NCBI GenBank assembly: GCA_009912235.1
Contig: WNDS01000001.1
Span: forward strand, 434,001 to 498,000
Length of the DNA: 64,000 nt
Reading direction: 5' to 3'
Source of the DNA: Stenotrophomonas maltophilia
GTDB taxonomy: Bacteria; Pseudomonadota; Gammaproteobacteria; Xanthomonadales; Xanthomonadaceae
Below are positions 33,474-42,069 of this stretch, one piece after another. The notes beneath the pieces are model-generated. The model saw only the letters and a program-made list of their open reading frames with translations. It had not been told where the DNA came from and ran no database searches. A program made the translations under genes and the position numbers. Position 1 is the first letter of the stretch; each line of letters begins with the position of its first letter.

Positions 33474-34418
33474 ATGTCCCATGACCTGCTCAACCGGATC
33501 GACCAGCGCACCCGACTGGCCGGCCACAATCGACTGGCGCTGCTGCTGTTCCGTCTGGGCGGACGTCAGCTTTTTGGCGTCAACGTCTTCAAGGTGCAGG
33601 AAGTGCTGCGGCGCCCGGAGCTGTTCCAGGTGCCCGGCCTGCCCAGCGAGTTCTCCGGCGTGGCGGACGTGCGCGGACGCTCGGTGCCGGTGCTCGACCT
33701 GGGCCTGGCCATCGGCCGCCCCGAGCGTGAGCCGGACGCCGACACCTCGCCGGGCTACCTGGTGGTGACCGAGTTCAACCGCTCCATCCAGGGCTTCCTG
33801 GTCAGCGGCGTGGAACGCATCGTCAACATCGCGGTGGAGGACATCCACCCGCCGCCGGAACTGGGCGCCGAATCGAGCTACCTGACCGCGGTGACGCGCT
33901 TCCAGGGCGAGCTGATCCAGGTGATCGACGTGGAAAGCGTGCTGGCCGACATCGCCCAGCCGCGCGGCGATGCGGTGCTCGACCCATCGATGGCGATGCC
34001 CGCCGATGGCCCGCAGCTGCAGGTGCTGGTGGTGGACGATTCGCGCGTGGCCCGGCAGCAGATCCGCAACGTGCTGGACCAGCTGGGGGTGGGTGCCACC
34101 CTGCTTTCCGACGGCCGCCAGGCGCTGGACCACCTCCTGCAGATCCACGCCTCGGGCGAAAACCCGGCCGACCGCTACGCCATGGTGATCTCGGACATCG
34201 AGATGCCGGCGATGGACGGCTACACGCTGACGACGGAAATCCGTCGCCACCCCGGCCTGGCCGGGCTGTACGTGCTGCTGCACACCTCGCTGTCGGGCGT
34301 ATTCAATAATGCGATGGTCGAGCGCGTGGGCGCCAACGCCTTCGTGGCCAAGTACTCGCCGCATGAGCTGGCCGACTTCGTGATGGACCGCCTGCGCAAG
34401 GTGGCCATGGCGGCGTAA
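33474..34418 (+). CDS. cheV: chemotaxis protein CheV (CheW-receiver fusion)
   Basis: The 314-residue coupling protein links chemoreceptors to CheA and is itself a phosphorylation target. A CheW domain (about residues 20-165, with LLLFRLGGRQLFGVNVFKV and RGRSVPVLDL) is followed by a receiver domain with VLVVDDSRVARQQI, the phospho-Asp in MVISDIEMPAMDGY and the switch Lys in FVAKYSP. The ATG at 33474 is chosen over upstream codons that read through the REPIN. In many bacteria cheV lies beside flgA-flgM as here. Confidence 0.95.
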   Translation: MSHDLLNRIDQRTRLAGHNRLALLLFRLGGRQLFGVNVFKVQEVLRRPELFQVPGLPSEFSGVADVRGRSVPVLDLGLAIGRPEREPDADTSPGYLVVTEFNRSIQGFLVSGVERIVNIAVEDIHPPPELGAESSYLTAVTRFQGELIQVIDVESVLADIAQPRGDAVLDPSMAMPADGPQLQVLVVDDSRVARQQIRNVLDQLGVGATLLSDGRQALDHLLQIHASGENPADRYAMVISDIEMPAMDGYTLTTEIRRHPGLAGLYVLLHTSLSGVFNNAMVERVGANAFVAKYSPHELADFVMDRLRKVAMAA

Positions 34419-34428
34419 CGCCGCCCAC

Positions 34429-34511
34429 GGGGTCAGAACCCCGCAGGGGCTCTGACCCCGCGCCCTCCCCCAGCCCCGATGGGGTCAGAGCCCCTGCGGG
34501 GATCTGACCCC
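34429..34511. repeat. two inverted GGGGTCAGA...CTGACCCC repeats
   Basis: Unit 1 runs from GGGGTCAGAACCCC to GGGGCTCTGACCCC (34429-34459). Unit 2 runs from GGGGTCAGAGCCCC to GGGGATCTGACCCC (34481-34511). Each folds into a long hairpin; they lie between cheV and the flgB promoter. Confidence 0.8.
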
Positions 34512-34520
34512 TTCACGCTT

Positions 34521-34536
34521 TGGCACACGCCTTGCA
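34521..34536 (+). promoter_or_regulatory. sigma-54 promoter of flgB operon
   Basis: TGGCACACGCCTTGCA has GG and GC ten bases apart. It lies 32 bases before the flgB start, directly after the repeat pair. Confidence 0.85.
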
Positions 34537-34568
34537 GCCTCCCGGGCAACGTTCCCTGGGAGTGCACC

Positions 34569-34964
34569 GTGCGCAACCTGATCACCGATTACCTGGGCGT
34601 CCACGCCCAGGTCATGCCGTTGCGCGAACAGCGGATGAAGCTGATCGCCAGCAACCTCGGCAACGCCGACACCCCCGGCTACAAGGCCCAAGACATCGAT
34701 TTCGATGCCGCCCTGCGCAGCGCGCAGGGGCAGGATGCCAATGGCCTGATGACCACCACCCATGAGCAGCACTACACCCTCGGCGGTGGCCTGAACCCGT
34801 TCCAGGTCGCACGCGAGGGCGTGCAGCCCAGCATCGATGGCAACACCGTCGACCCCGATGCCGAGCGCGCCGCCTACGGCCGTGCCGCCCTGGAATACCG
34901 CGCTTCGCTGAGCTTCGTCGAAAGCAAGGTGCGTTCGATGCTCACCGCGATCACGGGGCAATAA
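34569..34964 (+). CDS. flgB: flagellar basal-body rod protein FlgB
   Basis: The 131-residue proximal rod protein begins at GTG 34569, preceded by GGAG at a good distance. The N-terminal MKLIASNLGNADTPGYKAQD is the rod/hook family signature, and the C-terminal ALEYRASLSFVESKVRSMLT forms the coiled-coil half. It opens the flgBCDEFGHIJKL operon under a sigma-54 promoter. Confidence 0.95.
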   Translation: MRNLITDYLGVHAQVMPLREQRMKLIASNLGNADTPGYKAQDIDFDAALRSAQGQDANGLMTTTHEQHYTLGGGLNPFQVAREGVQPSIDGNTVDPDAERAAYGRAALEYRASLSFVESKVRSMLTAITGQ

Positions 34965-34967
34965 GCC

Positions 34968-35375
34968 ATGACCAACCTTCCCATCTTCGATATCGCCGGC
35001 AAGGCCATGCAGGCGCAGTCGGTGCGCATGAGCACCATTGCCTCCAACCTGTCCAACGCCGACAGCGTGGCCGGTTCGGCCGAAGCGGTCTACAAGCCGC
35101 TGGAGCCGGTGTTCCAGGCCGTGACCAGCCGCCAGGACCCGAACATCACCACGGTGCAGGTGAAGGAAATCACCCAGAGCCAGGCCGCGCCGATCAAACG
35201 CTACGAGCCGGGTCACCCGCTGGCCGACGGCGATGGCTACATCTACCAGCCCGACGTCGACCCGGTGGCGCAGATGGTCAACCTGATCTCGACCTCGCGC
35301 AATTACCAGGCCGGCGTGGAGATGCTGACCACCGCCAAGGAACTGGCCCTCGCCACCCTAACCATGGGCCGCTGA
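34968..35375 (+). CDS. flgC: flagellar basal-body rod protein FlgC
   Basis: The 135-residue rod protein follows flgB after three bases. It has the family N-terminus QSVRMSTIASNLSNADSVAG and the C-terminal NYQAGVEMLTTAKELALATL. The central region includes HPLADGDGYIYQPDVD, the FlgC signature. It polymerises with FlgB, FlgF and FlgG into the rod in the periplasm. Confidence 0.96.
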   Translation: MTNLPIFDIAGKAMQAQSVRMSTIASNLSNADSVAGSAEAVYKPLEPVFQAVTSRQDPNITTVQVKEITQSQAAPIKRYEPGHPLADGDGYIYQPDVDPVAQMVNLISTSRNYQAGVEMLTTAKELALATLTMGR

Positions 35376-35399
35376 GCGGCCGCCTGACCGGACACGACC

Positions 35400-36086
35400 A
35401 TGACCACCGCCGTCAACAACCAGACCAACCAGGACGTCTACGCCGCGCTCGGCCTGAACGGACCCAACAGCAACGCCAACAAGAAGAAGAAGGACACGCT
35501 GGACCAGGCCGACTTCCTGCGCCTGATGACCCAGCAGCTGCAGCACCAGGACCCGCTGAAGTCGATGGACAACACGCAGATGGTCGCGCAGATGGCGCAG
35601 ATGTCCACCGTGCAGGGCATCACCGACCTCAACAAGAGCGTCAAGAGCTTCCAGGATTCGATGGCCGGCGACCAGGTGCTGCGTGGCGCGGCGTTGGTGG
35701 GCCACAACGTGCTGGTGCCCTCGCCGAAGATGGTGCTGGACAAGGAAGGCGATGTCAGCGGCGTGGTCGCCGCACCGTCGGCCGGCTTCGTGACCGTGGA
35801 CATCACCGATGCCAAGGGCAACAAGGTCACCCAGATCAGCGTCGAGGCCAAGGCCGCCGGCGAAGTCACCTTCAAGTGGGACGGCAAGGATGCCAGCGGC
35901 AACCGCATGCCCGCCGGTGACTACACCGCCACCGCCAAGCACACCGACGCAGCCAACAAGACCGCCACGCTGTCGACCTACATGCAGGCGCCGGTGGAGA
36001 GCGTGACCGTCGGTTCCGACGGCCTGTACCTGAATCTCAAGGGCCTGGGCACGGTCCCGATGAGTTACGTGCTCCGCGTCAGCTGA
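35400..36086 (+). CDS. flgD: flagellar hook assembly protein FlgD
   Basis: The 228-residue hook cap is needed for FlgE polymerisation. The N-terminal region has the diagnostic DFLRLMTQQLQHQDPLKSMD, MAQMSTVQGI and the preceding LDQA; the C-terminal half holds FLG_Ig/Tudor-like beta domains with FKWDGKDASGNRMPAGDY. It lacks a cleavable signal, as expected for a type III-exported protein. Confidence 0.95.
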   Translation: MTTAVNNQTNQDVYAALGLNGPNSNANKKKKDTLDQADFLRLMTQQLQHQDPLKSMDNTQMVAQMAQMSTVQGITDLNKSVKSFQDSMAGDQVLRGAALVGHNVLVPSPKMVLDKEGDVSGVVAAPSAGFVTVDITDAKGNKVTQISVEAKAAGEVTFKWDGKDASGNRMPAGDYTATAKHTDAANKTATLSTYMQAPVESVTVGSDGLYLNLKGLGTVPMSYVLRVS

Positions 36087-36117
36087 GCCCCACACCCGCA
36101 TCCACCAGGAGCATCCC

Positions 36118-37341
36118 ATGGGTTTCAACGTCTCCCTGTCCGGCATCAACGCCGCCAACTCCGACCTGAGCGTGACCGCCAACAACATGGCCAACGTCAA
36201 CACGGTCAGCTTCAAGCAGTCGCGCTCTGAATTCGCGGACCTGTTCTCCTCCACCAGCTACGGCCTGTCGAAGAACCAGGTGGGCTCGGGCGTGCGCGTT
36301 TCGCAGGTCGCCCAGCAGTTCATCCAGGGCAACAACGAGCAGACCGGCCGCGGCCTGGACCTGGCCATCTCCGGCGAAGGCTTCTTCACCCTGACCCAGA
36401 ACGGCCAGCGCGTGTACTCGCGTGCGGGCAACTTCCAGCCCGACCCGGCCGGTTATGTGGTCAACCCGCAGGGTGCACGCCTGCAGGTGTTCACACCCAA
36501 TGCCGACGGCTCCAGCTTCGACGCCGGCCGCATGGTCGACCTGCAGCTGCTGACCACCGACAGCCCCCCGAAGCAGACCACCAACGTGGAGGTGGCCTTC
36601 ACCCTGCCGGCCAACGCCAAGGTGCCGACGGTCACGCCGTTCGATCCGGCCGATTCCAACAGCTACAGCCAGTCCAGCGGTGGCATCACCGTGTACGCCT
36701 CGCTGGGCGTCAGCCACACCCAGGTCTCCTATTTCGTGAAGACCGCCAACGCCAACGAATGGACCGTGCACAACTACGTGGACGGCCAGGCGGTGGGCAC
36801 GGCCACCACGCCGCAGTTCAACAACAGCGGCGCGCTGACCACCCCGGCCAACGGCAAGATCGCCCTGGGCACCTTCACCCCGACCACCGGCGCCGATGCG
36901 CTGAACATGAGCCTGGACATCTCCGGCTCCACCCAGTACGGCGAAAAGTTCGCGCTGCGCAACACCCACCAGGACGGCTATGCCGCCGGCAAGCTCAACG
37001 AGATCACCGTGTCGGAAACCGGCGTGGTCTTCGCCCGCTATTCCAATGGCGATGACAAGGCGCTGGGCCAGGTGGCGCTGACCAACTTCAACAACCCGCA
37101 GGGGCTGGAGCAGAAGGGCAACAACCTGTGGGTGGAAAGCTTCAATTCCGGCACGCCGCGCACCGGTGCGCCGGACAGCTCCAACCTGGGCAAGATCCAG
37201 GCCGGCGCGCTGGAGCACTCCACCGTGGACCTGACCGAGCAGCTGGTGAACATGATCGTCGCCCAGCGCAACTTCCAGGCCAACGCGCAGATGATCGCCA
37301 CGCAGGACCAGATCACCCAGACCGTCATCAACATCCGTTGA
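36118..37341 (+). CDS. flgE: flagellar hook protein FlgE
   Basis: The 407-residue hook subunit starts MGFNVSLSGINAANSDLSVT and keeps NNMANVNTVSFKQSRSEFAD. The mid region carries GEGFFTL and the FlgE beta domains. The C-terminal LVNMIVAQRNFQANAQMIAT is typical. Length is normal for proteobacterial FlgE. It is secreted by the flagellar export apparatus and forms the universal joint. Confidence 0.96.
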   Translation: MGFNVSLSGINAANSDLSVTANNMANVNTVSFKQSRSEFADLFSSTSYGLSKNQVGSGVRVSQVAQQFIQGNNEQTGRGLDLAISGEGFFTLTQNGQRVYSRAGNFQPDPAGYVVNPQGARLQVFTPNADGSSFDAGRMVDLQLLTTDSPPKQTTNVEVAFTLPANAKVPTVTPFDPADSNSYSQSSGGITVYASLGVSHTQVSYFVKTANANEWTVHNYVDGQAVGTATTPQFNNSGALTTPANGKIALGTFTPTTGADALNMSLDISGSTQYGEKFALRNTHQDGYAAGKLNEITVSETGVVFARYSNGDDKALGQVALTNFNNPQGLEQKGNNLWVESFNSGTPRTGAPDSSNLGKIQAGALEHSTVDLTEQLVNMIVAQRNFQANAQMIATQDQITQTVINIR

Positions 37342-37373
37342 TGAGCCGCTGACCGCATCACGGAACCCCCGCC

Positions 37374-38180
37374 ATGGACAAAGCCCTTTATGTGGCGATG
37401 ACCGGTGCCCGCGCCTCGCTGCAGGCGCAGGGCACGCTCTCGCACAACCTCGCCAACACCGATACCCCCGGCTTCAAGGAAGCGCTGGCCAACACCGAAG
37501 CGTTCCCGATCCGTGGGCCGGGCTTTGCCTCGCGGGTGGATGCACTGCACGTCGATGCCGGCTTCAACCGCCGCATCGGCGCGCAGAACATCACCGGCAA
37601 TCCGCTGGACCTCTCGCTGCAGGACGGCAGCTGGCTGGCCGTGCAGGCCCCGGGTGGCGGCGAAGCCTATACCCGCGGCGCCGCGCTGTCGCTGACCCCC
37701 AACGGCCAGCTGGTCACCGGCGGTGGCCACGCGGTGCTGGATGAGAACGGCAACCCGATCGCCATTCCCCCGCACCAGGCGATGGACATCGGCAACGACT
37801 GCACGATCTCGATCATTCCGCTGGGCGAAGGCCCGCAGACGATGGCGATGATCGGCCGCATCCGCGTGGTGGAAGCGCCCAACGAGCGCCTGGAGCGCGG
37901 CCCGGATGGCCTGTTCCGCAACACCACCCCGCAGCAGCCGTTCGCCCAGACTCAGGGCCGTTCCATGCAGAGCGGCCAGCTGGAAGGCAGCAACGTGGAT
38001 GCGGCCGGCGCACTGGTGCAGATGATCCAGCTGCAGCGCCAGTACGAAATGCAGGTGAAGGTGATCAAGCACGGCGACGACAACGCGCGCAGTGCCAACA
38101 GCCTGCTGCGCCTGGGCAGCTGGCGGAAACCCGGCGCGCGCCCGGCACTGCTGGCACGCGCCTTGCACCACCCCCATTGA
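37374..38180 (+). CDS. flgF: flagellar basal-body rod protein FlgF, with an unusual C-terminal tail
   Basis: The 268-residue proximal rod protein has the N-terminal MTGARASLQAQGTLSHNLAN and a normal C-terminal core, RQYEMQVKVIKHGDDNARSA, then NSLLRLGS. FlgF normally ends there. Here a further 19 residues (WRKPGARPALLARALHHPH) follow, encoded by sequence that contains a perfect sigma-54 promoter for flgG. Codon 250 (38121-38123) is TGG; a single change from TGA would explain the tail. The protein is probably functional or slightly modified. Confidence 0.92.
   Translation: MDKALYVAMTGARASLQAQGTLSHNLANTDTPGFKEALANTEAFPIRGPGFASRVDALHVDAGFNRRIGAQNITGNPLDLSLQDGSWLAVQAPGGGEAYTRGAALSLTPNGQLVTGGGHAVLDENGNPIAIPPHQAMDIGNDCTISIIPLGEGPQTMAMIGRIRVVEAPNERLERGPDGLFRNTTPQQPFAQTQGRSMQSGQLEGSNVDAAGALVQMIQLQRQYEMQVKVIKHGDDNARSANSLLRLGSWRKPGARPALLARALHHPH
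38152..38167 (+). promoter_or_regulatory. sigma-54 promoter of flgG, inside the flgF tail
   Basis: TGGCACGCGCCTTGCA matches the -24/-12 consensus at every key position. It lies 52 bases before the flgG ATG and inside the annotated 3' end of flgF, giving an internal operon start. Confidence 0.85.
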
Positions 38181-38219
38181 AGGCCGCAATGCGCGGCCGG
38201 CAGCACAGAGGACACGAAG

Positions 38220-39005
38220 ATGAACCAGGCATTGTGGATCGCCAAGACCGGACTGGATGCGCAGCAGATGCGCATGTCGGTGGTTTCCAACAACCTCGCC
38301 AACACCAACACCACCGGCTTCAAGCAGGACCGTGCCAGCTTCGAGGACCTGCTGTACCAGCAGGTGCGCCAGCCCGGCGGTTCCTCGTCGGCACAGACCC
38401 AGCTGCCCACCGGCCTGCAGATCGGTACCGGCGTGCGCGTGGTGGCCACCGCCAAGAACTTCGAACAGGGCAGCCCGCAGCAGACCGGCCGCGCCATGGA
38501 CGTGATGGTCAACGGCCGCGGCTTCTTCGAGGTGCAGATGCCCGATGGCAGCTCGGCCTTCACCCGTGACGGTTCGTTCAAGCAGAGCCCGGAAGGCCAG
38601 CTGGTGACCAACAGCGGCTACCCGGTGCAGCCGGGCATCCAGATTCCCGAAGGTGCGCAGAGCCTGACCATCGGTACCGATGGCACGGTCAGCGTGAAGA
38701 TGGCCGACAACGCGGCCTCGGTGGAGATCGGCGCACTGACGCTGACCGACTTCATCAACCCGGCCGGCCTGCAGGACCGTGGCGAGAACCTGTTCATCGA
38801 AACCACCGCCTCCGGCCCGGCGCAGAACGGCAACCCCGGCCTGAACGGCCTGGGCACCGTGGTGCAGGGCGCACTGGAAGGCAGCAACGTGAATGTTGTG
38901 GAAGAGCTGGTGTCGATGATCGAAACCCAGCGCGCCTACGAAATGAATGCCAAGGCGATTTCCACCACCGACTCGATGCTCGGCTACCTGAACCAGAACG
39001 TCTGA
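38220..39005 (+). CDS. flgG: flagellar distal rod protein FlgG
   Basis: The 261-residue distal rod subunit starts MNQALWIAKTGLDAQQMRMS and has NNLANTNTTGFKQDRASFED, the FlgG-specific QQTGRAMDVMVNGRGFFEVQ core, and the C-terminal VEELVSMIETQRAYEMNAKA. Length equals the family norm. It begins a block with its own sigma-54 promoter and is followed by flgH and flgI. Confidence 0.97.
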   Translation: MNQALWIAKTGLDAQQMRMSVVSNNLANTNTTGFKQDRASFEDLLYQQVRQPGGSSSAQTQLPTGLQIGTGVRVVATAKNFEQGSPQQTGRAMDVMVNGRGFFEVQMPDGSSAFTRDGSFKQSPEGQLVTNSGYPVQPGIQIPEGAQSLTIGTDGTVSVKMADNAASVEIGALTLTDFINPAGLQDRGENLFIETTASGPAQNGNPGLNGLGTVVQGALEGSNVNVVEELVSMIETQRAYEMNAKAISTTDSMLGYLNQNV

Positions 39006-39027
39006 CCGCGCGCCCCCGGAGCCTGCC

Positions 39028-39721
39028 ATGCCGTCCTTCCCCACCCTCGCCCGCCTTGCCCTGGCCGCTGCCGTGAGTTCTGTGCTCGGCGGCTGCGTGG
39101 TGGCCGGCGATGTCCGCCCCCTACCCGGCCATGGCCCCGCTGGAACCGATCAGCCCGCAGCAGGCACAGGCCACCGCCGGTGCCATCTACGCCGCCGGCC
39201 CCGGCCTGCAGCTGTACGGCGACCGTCGCGCGCGTGATGTCGGCGACCTGCTGACCATCACCCTGCTGGAAAACACCACCGCGCAGACCAACGCCAACAC
39301 CGCCACCAACAAGGAATCGACGCTCAACATCGGCTCGCCCTCGCTGTTTGGTGCACCGGTAACGGTGGGTGGCCGCGATGTGCTCAGCGCCACCGCCAAC
39401 GGCAAGCGTGGCTTCGCCGGCAAGGGCAACAGCGCGCAGAGCAACCGCCTGCAGGGCAACGTGACCGTCACGGTGATCCAGCGCATGCCCAACGGCAACC
39501 TGGTGGTGCAGGGGCAGAAGAACCTGCGCCTGAACCAGGGCGATGAGCTGGTGCAGGTGCAGGGCATCGTGCGCCCGGCCGACATTTCGCTGGACAACAC
39601 CGTGCCCTCCAGCCGCGTGGCCGAAGCCCGCATCGTCTACGGCGGCCGTGGCCCGGTGGCACAGTCCAACGCCATGGGCTGGCTGAGCCGCTTCTTCAAT
39701 TCCGCGCTGTCGCCTTACTGA
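39028..39721 (+). pseudogene. flgH: flagellar L-ring lipoprotein FlgH, frame broken after the lipobox
   Basis: The 5' frame encodes the signal peptide with lipobox LGGC (SSVLGGCVVAGDVRP). The remainder, from YPAMAPLEPI through GDRRARDVGDLLTITLLENT to [13 protein letters not shown], lies in another frame. The break is a run of five C at 39117-39121; four C would give one frame of 230 residues, the normal FlgH length. FlgH forms the outer-membrane ring bushing. If the run is real, an internal ATG at 39110 would give a product without a signal peptide, which could not be exported. Confidence 0.88.
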
Positions 39722-39729
39722 GTACCGCC

Positions 39730-40869
39730 ATGAGCCTGTTCGCCTCCTTCTTCCGGCAGCACCGCACCCGGCAACGCTGCGCCGTGCTGCTGCTGGCCCT
39801 GCTGGCCGTGGCCGCCCCGGCCAGCGCCGAGCGCATCAAGGACATCGCCCAGATGGGCGGTGTGCGTGGCAACGCCCTGGTGGGCTACGGCCTGGTGGTG
39901 GGCCTGGACGGCAGCGGCGACCGCACCAGCCAGGCACCCTTCACGGTGCAGAGCCTGAAGAACCTGTTGGGCGAGCTGGGCGTGAACGTGCCCGCCAACG
40001 TCAACCCGCAGCTGAAGAACGTGGCGGCGGTGGCCATCCATGCCGAGCTGCCGCCGTTCGCCAAGCCCGGCCAGCCGATCGACATCACCGTCTCCTCCAT
40101 CGGCAACGCGGTATCGCTGCGCGGTGGCTCGCTGCTGATGGCGCCGCTGCGCGGTGCCGATGGCCAGGTCTATGGCATCGCCCAGGGCAACCTGATCGTC
40201 GGCGGCTTCGGCGCACAGGGCAAGGACGGTTCGCGGGTGTCGGTGAACGTGCCCAGCGTGGGCCGCATTCCCAATGGCGCCACCGTCGAGCGTGCACTGC
40301 CCGATGTGTTCGGCGCCGGCGGCGAGATCACCCTGAACCTGCACAACAACGATTTCACCACTGTTTCGCGCATGGTCGCCGCGCTGAACAACGCCTTCGG
40401 TGATGGCGCCGCGCGTGCCGTCGACGGCGTGACCGTGGCGGTGACCGCACCGACCGACCCGGGTGCGCGCATCGGCCTGCTGGCGCGTATCGAGAACCTG
40501 GAACTGACCCCGGGCAGTGACCCGGCCAAGGTGGTGGTCAACTCGCGTACCGGCACGGTGGTGATCGGCCAGCAGGTACGCGTGGGGCCGGCCGCCATCT
40601 CGCACGGCTCGCTGACGGTGACGATCCAGGAAAACACCAACGTCAGCCAGCCCAACGCGCTGTCCGGCGGCCGCACCGTGGCCACCCCGCAGTCCACCAT
40701 CACCGCCACCAACGATGGCAGCCGCATGTTCAAGTTCAACGGCGGCACCACCCTCGATGAGATCGTGCATGCGGTCAACGCCGTGGGCGCTGCACCGGGC
40801 GACCTGATCGCGATCCTGGAGGCCCTCAAGCAGGCCGGCGCGCTGAGTGCCGAACTCGAGGTGATCTGA
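39730..40869 (+). CDS. flgI: flagellar P-ring protein FlgI
   Basis: The 379-residue periplasmic ring protein has a signal peptide ending APASA and the hallmark [20 protein letters not shown] near the N-terminus of the mature part. The C-terminal [20 protein letters not shown] and [20 protein letters not shown] are also standard. It is assembled with help from FlgA. It lies nine bases after flgH. Confidence 0.97.
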   Translation: MSLFASFFRQHRTRQRCAVLLLALLAVAAPASAERIKDIAQMGGVRGNALVGYGLVVGLDGSGDRTSQAPFTVQSLKNLLGELGVNVPANVNPQLKNVAAVAIHAELPPFAKPGQPIDITVSSIGNAVSLRGGSLLMAPLRGADGQVYGIAQGNLIVGGFGAQGKDGSRVSVNVPSVGRIPNGATVERALPDVFGAGGEITLNLHNNDFTTVSRMVAALNNAFGDGAARAVDGVTVAVTAPTDPGARIGLLARIENLELTPGSDPAKVVVNSRTGTVVIGQQVRVGPAAISHGSLTVTIQENTNVSQPNALSGGRTVATPQSTITATNDGSRMFKFNGGTTLDEIVHAVNAVGAAPGDLIAILEALKQAGALSAELEVI

Positions 40870-40870
40870 C

Positions 40871-42061
40871 ATGCGCATCCAACCGGCACTGGAACTGAAC
40901 CCCGCACAGCGCAACGACCCCGCCAAGGTCGAAAAGGTTGCGCGCCAGCTGGAGGGCCAGTTCGCGCAGATGCTGATCAAGAGCATGCGCGAGGCCAGCT
41001 TCGGCGATTCGCTGTTCCCCGGCGAAAACACCATGTTCCGCGAGATGTACGACCAGAAGATCGCCGCGGCGATGACCCAGGGCAAAGGCCTGGGCCTGTC
41101 GGCGATGATCGCCCGCCAGCTGGGTGGGCAGCAGGGCGAGGGCCCCGCACTGGACCCGCAGATCGCACCGGCCAAGGCCAGCCGCGCTTACCAGCTCAAC
41201 GCCCCGACCGAGCGCCCGCCCATGCCGCTGGACGACATGGGCGATGCCACCCGCCTGCTGCAGCAGATGGCGGCCGGCACGCCCACCGCCAGCGCGGGCG
41301 CGCATGACCAGGCGCTGGACCTGATTGCCGGCCGCGAGACCAGCGGCCTGCACAGCGCGCTGGGCATCAGCGAGCCCTACGCCACCCCGCTGCCGGCAGC
41401 TGACGACTGGGGCCCGGCCAGCGACGAATGGGCCGCCACCGCGACCAACCGCGGCTCGCGCATTGCCCCGGCCGACGCGCTGGCCAGCAACGCGGCCGTG
41501 GCCCAGCTGGGCGCGCATACCCCGGAAGGTTTCGTGGCCAGCATCTGGCAGCACGCCAAGGCCGCGGCGCAGGAACTGGGCGTGGACGCGCGTGCACTGG
41601 TGGCCCAGGCTGCGCTGGAAACCGGCTGGGGCAAGCGCCAGATCAAGCATGGCGACGGCCGCAGCGCGCACAACCTGTTCGGCATCAAGGCCGCCGGCTG
41701 GAACGGCGACAGTGCCGTGGCCGGTACCCATGAATATGTCGGTGGCGTGCGCCAGAACGAAACCGCGCGCTTCCGCTCCTACGGCTCGCCGGCCGAGAGC
41801 TTTGCCGACTACGTGCGCCTGCTGAAGAACAGCCCGCGCTACCAGCAGGCGCTGCAGGCCGGCACCGATGTGCACGGCTTCGCCCGTGGCCTGCAGCGTG
41901 CCGGCTACGCGACCGACCCCGGCTACGCCGGCAAGATCGCCTCGATCGCGCAGGGCCCGGTGATCGACCGTGCCGTGGCCGCCATCGGCGACGCCGGCGC
42001 CCGCCTCGGCCAGACCTTCGCCAGCACCGCCAGCGCGGTCCTGGGCAACCAACGTCGTTAA
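40871..42061 (+). CDS. flgJ: flagellar rod-capping muramidase FlgJ
   Basis: The 396-residue protein has an N-terminal rod-binding domain (LEGQFAQMLIKSMREASFGD, MFREMYDQKIA) and a C-terminal glucosaminidase domain with ALVAQAALETGWGKRQI and NLFGIKA, where Glu in ETGWGK is the catalytic residue. It digests peptidoglycan so the rod can pass. A linker of about 110 residues makes it longer than enterobacterial FlgJ (313). It follows flgI after one base. Confidence 0.96.
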   Translation: MRIQPALELNPAQRNDPAKVEKVARQLEGQFAQMLIKSMREASFGDSLFPGENTMFREMYDQKIAAAMTQGKGLGLSAMIARQLGGQQGEGPALDPQIAPAKASRAYQLNAPTERPPMPLDDMGDATRLLQQMAAGTPTASAGAHDQALDLIAGRETSGLHSALGISEPYATPLPAADDWGPASDEWAATATNRGSRIAPADALASNAAVAQLGAHTPEGFVASIWQHAKAAAQELGVDARALVAQAALETGWGKRQIKHGDGRSAHNLFGIKAAGWNGDSAVAGTHEYVGGVRQNETARFRSYGSPAESFADYVRLLKNSPRYQQALQAGTDVHGFARGLQRAGYATDPGYAGKIASIAQGPVIDRAVAAIGDAGARLGQTFASTASAVLGNQRR

Positions 42062-42069
42062 GGAGTCCC

